This document shows, in pieces, positions 6,337-11,228 of a DNA stretch of 11,228 nt. Numbering within the stretch: the first letter of the stretch is position 1; each line of letters starts with the position of its first letter. A program made the position numbers and the translations under genes. Source of the stretch: Chitinophagaceae bacterium (GTDB lineage: Bacteria; Bacteroidota; Bacteroidia; Chitinophagales; Chitinophagaceae). Below the pieces are notes generated by a model. The model made no database searches, was not told the origin of the DNA, and saw only the letters and a list, made by a program, of their open reading frames with translations. The DNA lies in contig CANJDY010000055.1 in assembly GCA_947472635.1 (NCBI GenBank), positions 1 to 11,228 of the forward strand. The letters are read 5' to 3'.

Positions 6337-6400
6337 TAACTGATAACTGGATAACTGAAAACTGACAACTGTTAACTAACAACTAAAAACTGATAACTCC
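6337..6400 (+). repeat. left array of second element: nine AACTGA-like units, 7-8 nt register
   Basis: Units start at 6338, 6345, 6353, 6360, 6367, 6374, 6381, 6388 and 6395. Four are exact AACTGA; the others vary only in the last two positions (GG, GT, AA, AA, CC). The AACT core is kept in all nine. Spacing is 7, 8, 7, 7, 7, 7, 7, 7. Confidence 0.88.
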
Positions 6401-6446
6401 TTAATTTTCAACTCATTCGAATTATTTAATACATGTACGGTTTAAC

Positions 6447-6501
6447 AACTTTCAGTTTTCAGTTAACCAATTATCAGTTATAATTTAACCTGTTATCAGT
6501 T
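6447..6501 (+). repeat. right array of second element: TCAGTT-like units, inverted relative to the left array
   Basis: Exact TCAGTT occurs at 6452, 6459, 6474 and 6496. Degenerate units fill the register at about 6467 (CCAATT), 6481 (TAATTT) and 6489 (CCTGTT). The first 18 nt equal those of the right array of the etf cassette. Confidence 0.85.
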
Positions 6502-6520
6502 AAAAAAAACATTTCTATAA

Positions 6521-7369
6521 ATGCTCCTCTTCCCAAATTGCAAAATCAATCTTGGCTTACAAGTCACTGGCAAAAGGGCTGATGGATATCACGATATTAA
6601 GACCTTTTTTTTTCCAGTACCCTTGAAGGATGCCCTAGAAATCATTGACGATAGCAAGTCCGGCGATGGTGTTGAGTTTACCCAATCAGGCATACCAATT
6701 GTAGGCGATCAAAAAGACAATCTTTGCATAAAAGCCTGGCAACTGCTGAAGAATGATTTCCCTACCCTGCCTTCCATAAAATTACATTTACACAAAGCCA
6801 TCCCGATGGGGGCTGGCTTGGGCGGTGGTTCAGCTGATGGATCATTTACTTTACATGCACTGAATCAAAATTATTCACTCAATCTATCAGAGAATCAACT
6901 GTTGGCATATGCTTTACAACTGGGAAGCGACTGCCCTTTTTTTATAGCCAACAACCCTTGCCTAGCCTCAGGACGCGGTGAGCAATTGCAACCGATTCAG
7001 CTTTCTCTAAGCGGTTACCGATTAGTAGTAATTAATCCAGGTATTCATATCAATACAAGATGGGCATTTTCTCAATTTCAGCTAGATTCAAATGCATCCA
7101 ACAACGCAATGAACGAGGGAAATGATTTGGCTACGATTATTTCTGGGCCAATGGAGAACTGGAAAGAGCAACTTGTAAATGATTTTGAAATTCCGGTATT
7201 TGAAAAATTCCCCTCCATCCAATTCATAAAAGAATCGCTCTATGAAAAAGGAGCCCTGTATGCTAGCATGAGTGGAAGTGGAAGCAGTGTGTTTGGAATA
7301 TTTAAAGCTAATATAATACCGTCCCTTGATTTTCCAATCCACTACTTAACGTACAATACTGCGCTATAA
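6521..7369 (+). CDS. ispE: 4-diphosphocytidyl-2-C-methyl-D-erythritol kinase
   Basis: IspE phosphorylates the 2-hydroxyl of CDP-ME with ATP, the fourth step of the MEP (non-mevalonate) isoprenoid pathway, in the cytoplasm. The 282-residue GHMP kinase shows NCKINLGL with the substrate-site Lys8, the ADGYH motif (20-24), the ATP-binding glycine-rich loop PMGAGLGGGSAD (95-106), LGSDCPFF with the likely catalytic Asp137, and the C-terminal GHMP motif MSGSGSSVFGIF. Length is normal. The start ATG lies 20 bp after the right array of the second repeat element. No promoter match is evident between that array and the start, so transcription probably reads through from the DUF151 gene. Its presence indicates that the organism makes isoprenoids by the MEP route. 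Confidence 0.96.
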   Translation: MLLFPNCKINLGLQVTGKRADGYHDIKTFFFPVPLKDALEIIDDSKSGDGVEFTQSGIPIVGDQKDNLCIKAWQLLKNDFPTLPSIKLHLHKAIPMGAGLGGGSADGSFTLHALNQNYSLNLSENQLLAYALQLGSDCPFFIANNPCLASGRGEQLQPIQLSLSGYRLVVINPGIHINTRWAFSQFQLDSNASNNAMNEGNDLATIISGPMENWKEQLVNDFEIPVFEKFPSIQFIKESLYEKGALYASMSGSGSSVFGIFKANIIPSLDFPIHYLTYNTAL

Positions 7370-7438
7370 TCTCAAATAATACCTAAATGACTAAATAGCA
7401 TAAACCTAGGCAGCAATCACTAAATTTAGCATTTTATT

Positions 7439-7466
7439 TTGAGTGGTTTTCTATAAATTACATTTC
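7439..7466 (+). promoter_or_regulatory. candidate promoter of the subtilase gene
   Basis: TTG (7439-7441) is followed after 17 nt by TACATTTC (7459-7466), the Bacteroidota -7 consensus with only the last base changed. The transcription start would lie about 8 nt before the ATG at 7481. A 10-bp palindrome CTAAATTTAG (7420-7429) lies just upstream. This is a consensus match only. Confidence 0.35.
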
Positions 7467-7480
7467 AAAAAAATATATCA

Positions 7481-9151
7481 ATGAAGCATTATTTTTTATA
7501 CATCACCCTTGCCATTTTTATTGGCACTAACTCCTTTTCACAAAGCACCCACAATGAATTATCCAAAAACTGGCATATTCAAAACCTAGACAGTACTGGT
7601 GTGTATGGAATTAGTCTGGAGAAGGCTTATAGCTTAATCCAGAGTAAAAAATTAAAAAGCAAGCAAATCGTTGTAGCTGTTATTGACAGTGGTATAGATA
7701 CCCTTCATGAAGACCTGCAATCCATTCTTTGGACCAACCCAAAAGAAATACCCTATAATGGAATCGATGATGACCATAACGGCTATACAGATGACATTCA
7801 CGGCTGGAATTTTTTAGGAGGAAAAGATGGTAGAAATGTTAAAAAAGACAGTTATGAGGCCGCCCGTGTATACAATAAATATAAATTAAAATACAACAAC
7901 CTCACTGCGGACGAATCATCATTAAATGAAATAGAAAAAGCTGAGTGGACGCTCTTTAAAAATACCCAAAAAAAAATAATCGGTGATGTCAATATCGATG
8001 AGATTACGTTTATAAAAAAATTATTTCCTGTTTTTTTGAAAGGCGACTCTGTTATTGCAAAAGAGCTAAATAAAAAAGAATACAACTGTACAGACCTCGA
8101 AAAGTACGTAGCAACCGATGCAGATGCTAAAAAGACCCGGATGTTTTTATTGCAGCTTTGTAAGGGCAATGGAAGTGATGATATATCCAATATCCAGATT
8201 ATGGATGAATTTGAAGGGCAACTAAGAAAAGCTGAATCGGCGGATCATGCACCGGAAGAATACAGAAAACAAATTGTACAAGATGATGAATCCAATATCA
8301 ACGATCGTAATTATGGTAATAATGACCTCATGGCGTCTACCCCTTTCCATGGCACCCACTGTGCAGGTATCATTGCCGCTGTAAGGAATAACAAAATTGG
8401 GATAGAGGGTATAGCAGACAATGTTCGGGTGATGATGGTGAGGGCAGTACCAGATGGAGACGAGCATGATAAAGATATAGCACTAGCCATTCGCTATGCG
8501 GTAGACAATGGAGCACAAGTAATCAGCATGAGCTTTGGAAAGGAATTTTCGCCTGAAAAAGAATGGGTGGATGATGCTGTACAATATGCAGAAAAAAATG
8601 GGGTATTACTGGTTCACGCAGCAGGTAATGATGCAAAAAATGTTGACTCCTCCGATAATTTCCCTTCCCCTATTTATAAAAACACTAAAGCAAAAGCTAC
8701 CAACTGGATCACGGTGGGAGCTAGTGGAGACCCAAAAAATGGTGGTCTAGCAGCAAGCTTTAGTAATTATGGGAAAAAAGAAGTTGACATATTTGCACCT
8801 GGCGTACAAATATATTCCACCATACCTGGAGGTACCACCTACGGCACTGCATCTGGCACCAGCATGGCCTGTCCAGTAGTAGCAGGAACCGCTGCACTCA
8901 TCCTAAGTTATTACCCCACCCTTTCAGCCCAACAAGTAAAATATGTAATCGAGAATTCTGCCAGAATAATTACAGAAAATGTAACCCTGCCTGGAACAGA
9001 TGAACTTATCCCCTTTAACGAATTGTCAAAATCCGGCGGTATACTCAATGCCTATTCAGCTTTACAATTGGCTAGTACATTAAAAGGAGAAAGAAATATT
9101 ATTAAAGAAAATTTACCCAAACCAATCATTAAAAAATCAAAAAAGCAATAA
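7481..9151 (+). CDS. secreted subtilisin-like serine peptidase (S8 family) with a large insert between Asp and His
   Basis: The 556-residue protein starts with a signal peptide (MKHYFLYITLAIFIGTNSFSQ, likely cut near residue 20-22), so it is exported to the periplasm or beyond. The S8 catalytic triad is complete: Asp69 in VAVIDSGID, His290 in HGTHCAG and Ser461 in GTSMACPVVAG, with the oxyanion Asn383 in AAGND. The Asp-His gap is 221 residues, against about 32 in subtilisin. The insert (roughly 115-280) is Lys/Asp/Glu-rich and helical, and follows a Ca-site-like acidic stretch (YNGIDDDHNGYTDD, 92-105). No prodomain, C-terminal sorting domain or lipobox is seen; the tail is basic (KKSKKQ). It stands alone with its own candidate promoter. 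The substrate is unknown. Confidence 0.95.
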   Translation: MKHYFLYITLAIFIGTNSFSQSTHNELSKNWHIQNLDSTGVYGISLEKAYSLIQSKKLKSKQIVVAVIDSGIDTLHEDLQSILWTNPKEIPYNGIDDDHNGYTDDIHGWNFLGGKDGRNVKKDSYEAARVYNKYKLKYNNLTADESSLNEIEKAEWTLFKNTQKKIIGDVNIDEITFIKKLFPVFLKGDSVIAKELNKKEYNCTDLEKYVATDADAKKTRMFLLQLCKGNGSDDISNIQIMDEFEGQLRKAESADHAPEEYRKQIVQDDESNINDRNYGNNDLMASTPFHGTHCAGIIAAVRNNKIGIEGIADNVRVMMVRAVPDGDEHDKDIALAIRYAVDNGAQVISMSFGKEFSPEKEWVDDAVQYAEKNGVLLVHAAGNDAKNVDSSDNFPSPIYKNTKAKATNWITVGASGDPKNGGLAASFSNYGKKEVDIFAPGVQIYSTIPGGTTYGTASGTSMACPVVAGTAALILSYYPTLSAQQVKYVIENSARIITENVTLPGTDELIPFNELSKSGGILNAYSALQLASTLKGERNIIKENLPKPIIKKSKKQ

Positions 9152-9219
9152 CTATAAAGTCTCCAAATTTGCTCTAAATAAATTGTATAGTTGATTTTTA
9201 AAAAAACCAAGGCTCAATT

Positions 9220-9735
9220 ATGTCAACAAGCAATTTATCTCCAACCAACCAGCCAGGATATTTCCAGGTGTATATTGACCAGGTAAAAGAAAAGCAACTA
9301 GCAGAAGCCTTTACACAGCAATCAATGGAAATAAAAACATTGCTACCCTCTATTTCCGAAGAAAAATCAATGTATTCCTACGCAACCGCTAAATGGACCC
9401 TTAGAGAAATAGTACAACACCTTATTGATTCGGAAAGAATTTTCACCTATCGGGCACTTTGCTTTGCAAGAAAAGATACTGCCTTACTCCCTGGATTTGA
9501 CGAAAACGATTATGCGGTAGTATCCAATGCCAATACCAGGAGTTGGGAAAGTTTATCAGCAGAATTTGTTGCAGTAAGACGATCTACACTATTTCTTTTT
9601 AACAGTTTTTCTGCCGCGATGCTTGATTCAAAAGGAATAGCTAATAACAATACCTTTTCAGTAACGGAATTGGGTTTTATTATAATTGGCCACTTTTCTC
9701 ACCACAAAAAAATAATGGAAGAACGTTATTTTTAA
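9220..9735 (+). CDS. DinB-like (DinB_2/YfiT-type) putative metal-dependent protein
   Basis: The 171-residue protein fits the DinB/YfiT four-helix superfamily. Its members bind a divalent metal through three histidines, and some are thiol-dependent transferases. Visible ligands are His67 in the W-T-x-R-E-I-V-Q-H-L-I-D helix (59-70) and His158 with His161/His162 in GHFSHHKKI near the C-terminus, the expected H...HxxxH arrangement. The WTLREIVQHLIDSE segment is typical of the DinB_2 group. No signal peptide is present, so it is probably cytoplasmic. It follows the subtilase by 68 bp on the same strand; a functional link is not evident. The ATG at 9220 gives a normal family N-terminus. The enzymatic reaction is unknown. 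Confidence 0.9.
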   Translation: MSTSNLSPTNQPGYFQVYIDQVKEKQLAEAFTQQSMEIKTLLPSISEEKSMYSYATAKWTLREIVQHLIDSERIFTYRALCFARKDTALLPGFDENDYAVVSNANTRSWESLSAEFVAVRRSTLFLFNSFSAAMLDSKGIANNNTFSVTELGFIIIGHFSHHKKIMEERYF

Positions 9736-9769
9736 ATCCTGTAATGGCTGACACTTTAAAAGTTACTAT

Positions 9770-9804
9770 AAAAAATTCCCGACTACCATTAGGCAACCGG
9801 GAAT
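9770..9804 (-). terminator. intrinsic terminator of the C-terminal processing protease gene
   Basis: On the minus strand a 7-bp stem ATTCCCG/CGGGAAT (complement of 9798-9804 and 9775-9781), with further pairing inside (TGCC/GGTA around TAAT), runs straight into a T-tract (complement of 9770-9775). It lies about 50 bp after the protease stop codon. On the plus strand the hairpin is also downstream of the DinB-like gene, but the following bases are not T-rich, so it works best for the minus strand. Confidence 0.8.
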
Positions 9805-9854
9805 AATAAATAATTGAGGTGATTTTTCTAAGGAAATAGTATTAAAAATGTAAT

Positions 9855-11228
9855 TTAATTTTTCTTACCTGAAGTTCCTTTAAGCGCAATATTAGTTTGA
9901 ATAATCATTTTATTAGTGATTTTCACTGCTTCATCGATATAAATATCCTCTTTTAAAGTATTCAAAAACCTTTTGTTTTTTTCCGTTTTATCTTTATCGG
10001 TAGACAATTTAGCATAATCCAGCTCAATATTTTTAACATTCAGCGGAGTAGATAATTTCAACAAATCTTCTAGTTGTTTATACCTTGTTTTTAATTGCTT
10101 TTGTGAAAGCTGGTATTTGATAAGGTTCAAAGAGAAAGCACGGTCACTTTCCTTATCAATAGAGTCAATCTTATCTCTCATTTTTTTGAAGGAAACATTA
10201 TTTTTCACCTGCTCGTTTGAACTAGCAACCACCCTATCTGTACTATAATTACTAGTCCATAATTTATAGTCTGCCTTGGCAATTTCATCCCAAGCTAAAG
10301 CGGCTACATTGTCTTTTTCACGAGCTTTTGCTAGTTCCATCCTGTCTGGAATGATTACATCGGGTACTACTCCTCTTAATTGAGTGGCACCACCATTGAT
10401 ACGGTAAAATTTCTGAAGCGTTAATTTAACAGTACCAAGGTCTTCTGTTTTTTTACTAAACAGCGCAGATTCACTTTCCGGATTTAAAGGAATGGTTCTT
10501 TGAACAGTTCCTTTGCCATAGGTAGAAGTACTGCCTACAATAATCCCCCTTTTGTAATCCTGAATAGCGGCAGCAAAAATCTCAGAAGCAGAAGCGCTAA
10601 ACTCATCCACCATAACCGTTAAAGGACCAGCATACAAGATGGTTTTATCTCTGTCTTTCCACTGGTAGGGTTGTTTTTCATCCCTGCCCTTTACTTGGCA
10701 GATAGGCCCCTCTTCGATAAAAAGACCGGCCATTTTTACAACTTCGGGAAGAGAACCACCACCATTACCCCGAAGATCTAGCACAATTCCTTCTACATTT
10801 TCGGCCTTTAACTTTTCAACCTCCTTTGCTACATCATCCGAACACCTTGCACCTTTTGGATCTTCAAAATCCATATAAAATTCAGGCAAATAAATGTACC
10901 CAATTTTATGTTCTCCCTTTATTATTGCACTTTTAGCAAAAGTGTCATCCAATTTAATTTCATCCCTATTCAACGACACGATTTTACTAGTTCCATCCGG
11001 CTTACGAATGGTTAACCGCACCTCAGTCCCTTTTCCTGAACCCCTAATTAATTTAACTGCATCGGTCACTCCGTAACCAGTAACATCTACCGCTTCTGCT
11101 GACCCCTGTCCTATTTTTAAAACCTCATCATCTACTCCTAGTTCTCCACTTTTCCAGGCTGGCCCTCCAGCTATTAAACTTGCAATTTTTATTTTACTCT
11201 GGTCTTCCCTAAGCAGAGCACCAATACC
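9855..11228 (-). CDS. carboxy-terminal processing (tail-specific) protease, S41 family, N-terminus outside window
   Basis: 457 residues are visible, and the frame remains open through the right edge, so the start lies outside; the GTG at 11069 is internal. The visible part begins in a PDZ domain (about 1-90, including SLIAGGPAWKSGELGVDDEVL). The S41 core follows: LDLRGNGGG (about 150-158), the nucleophile cluster FSASASEIFAAAIQDY (about 210-225) with a serine at 211/213/215, and the general-base lysine of TYGKGTVQR (Lys239). A helical Prc-type C-terminal region (about 300-457) ends in a basic tail. This matches the Prc/Tsp group, usually near 700 residues, so roughly a third is missing. Such proteases act in the periplasm on proteins with non-polar C-termini. 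A strong terminator follows. Confidence 0.94.
   Translation of the reverse strand, partial: GIGALLREDQSKIKIASLIAGGPAWKSGELGVDDEVLKIGQGSAEAVDVTGYGVTDAVKLIRGSGKGTEVRLTIRKPDGTSKIVSLNRDEIKLDDTFAKSAIIKGEHKIGYIYLPEFYMDFEDPKGARCSDDVAKEVEKLKAENVEGIVLDLRGNGGGSLPEVVKMAGLFIEEGPICQVKGRDEKQPYQWKDRDKTILYAGPLTVMVDEFSASASEIFAAAIQDYKRGIIVGSTSTYGKGTVQRTIPLNPESESALFSKKTEDLGTVKLTLQKFYRINGGATQLRGVVPDVIIPDRMELAKAREKDNVAALAWDEIAKADYKLWTSNYSTDRVVASSNEQVKNNVSFKKMRDKIDSIDKESDRAFSLNLIKYQLSQKQLKTRYKQLEDLLKLSTPLNVKNIELDYAKLSTDKDKTEKNKRFLNTLKEDIYIDEAVKITNKMIIQTNIALKGTSGKKN

Larger units (their letters stand above)
6337..6501. mobile_element. ORF-less inverted-repeat element (MITE-like) related to the 3848-4409 cassette
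   Basis: An AACTGA-type array (6337-6400) and a TCAGTT-type array (6447-6501) face each other across an AT-rich core of about 46 bp with no ORF. Positions 6337-6365 and 6452-6480 are complementary at 27 of 29 positions. The core shares ATGTAC (6433-6438) followed by AACTTTCAGTTTTCAGTT (6447-6464) with the larger cassette (4338-4343 and 4348-4365). The right ends also match: 6485-6507 agrees with 4393-4415 at 20 of 23 positions. It begins four bases after the stop of the DUF151 gene and ends 20 bp before ispE. An internally deleted, non-autonomous derivative is the simplest reading. Confidence 0.5.

Noticed and set aside
8222..8467. Minus-strand ORF opposite the subtilase
   Set aside because: It is antisense to the conserved His region of the peptidase, has a low-complexity composition (His- and Ile-rich) and resembles no family; other antisense and out-of-frame ORFs were dropped for the same reason.
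9168..9193. Promoter for the DinB-like gene (TTTG at 9168, TATAGTTG at 9186)
   Set aside because: The spacing of 14 nt is too short and the second element has a mismatch in the conserved part.
9855..11069. C-terminal processing protease starting at the GTG at 11069
   Set aside because: The frame continues through 11228 with clear PDZ-domain sequence, so the GTG is internal and the gene is simply cut by the window.

Overview
The window looks like a chromosomal segment of a Bacteroidota bacterium, probably the Chitinophagia/Sphingobacteriia side. It is AT-rich, gene starts lack Shine-Dalgarno sequences, and several upstream regions carry matches to the Bacteroidota promoter consensus (TTG about 17-23 nt before TAnnTTTG). 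The protein set also fits: EtfB/EtfA, a bifunctional-nuclease protein with a UVR-like tail, TilS, a Prc-type protease with a PDZ domain, and a secreted S8 peptidase with a large insert. The genus cannot be fixed from the sequence alone.

Layout. Positions 1-40 hold the 5' half of a tRNA-Arg(ACG) on the minus strand with a good upstream promoter. Then come rlmH and a rhomboid protease (plus strand). The rhomboid gene converges on and overlaps the 3' end of tilS, which follows a small TPR gene on the minus strand. A divergent promoter region at about 3002-3105 separates these from etfB, a cassette with a four-helix-bundle (S23/IVP-type) gene, and etfA. After a 341-bp spacer come a DUF151 nuclease-family gene, a second repeat element, ispE, a secreted subtilase and a DinB-like protein. 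On the minus strand at the right edge is a C-terminal processing protease, truncated by the window and followed by a clear intrinsic terminator.

Most genes are housekeeping: rRNA and tRNA modification, electron transfer, isoprenoid synthesis and envelope proteolysis. The unusual part is a repeat family built on AACTGA/TCAGTT spaced every 7-8 nt. It occurs twice, each time as two inverted arrays filling an intergenic gap. Copy 1 (3848-4409) splits etfB from etfA and carries the four-helix-bundle gene. Copy 2 (6337-6501) lies between the DUF151 gene and ispE and has no gene. The copies share an 18-nt internal junction and a similar right end, and each has an inverted repeat of about 30 nt with only two mismatches (29/31 and 27/29). 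This looks like an element with an ORF-bearing form and an ORF-less, MITE-like form. Its architecture (S23-type ORF inside a long potential RNA stem) resembles 23S rRNA intervening sequences, but here it sits in protein operons. That is the best candidate in this window for an undescribed system.
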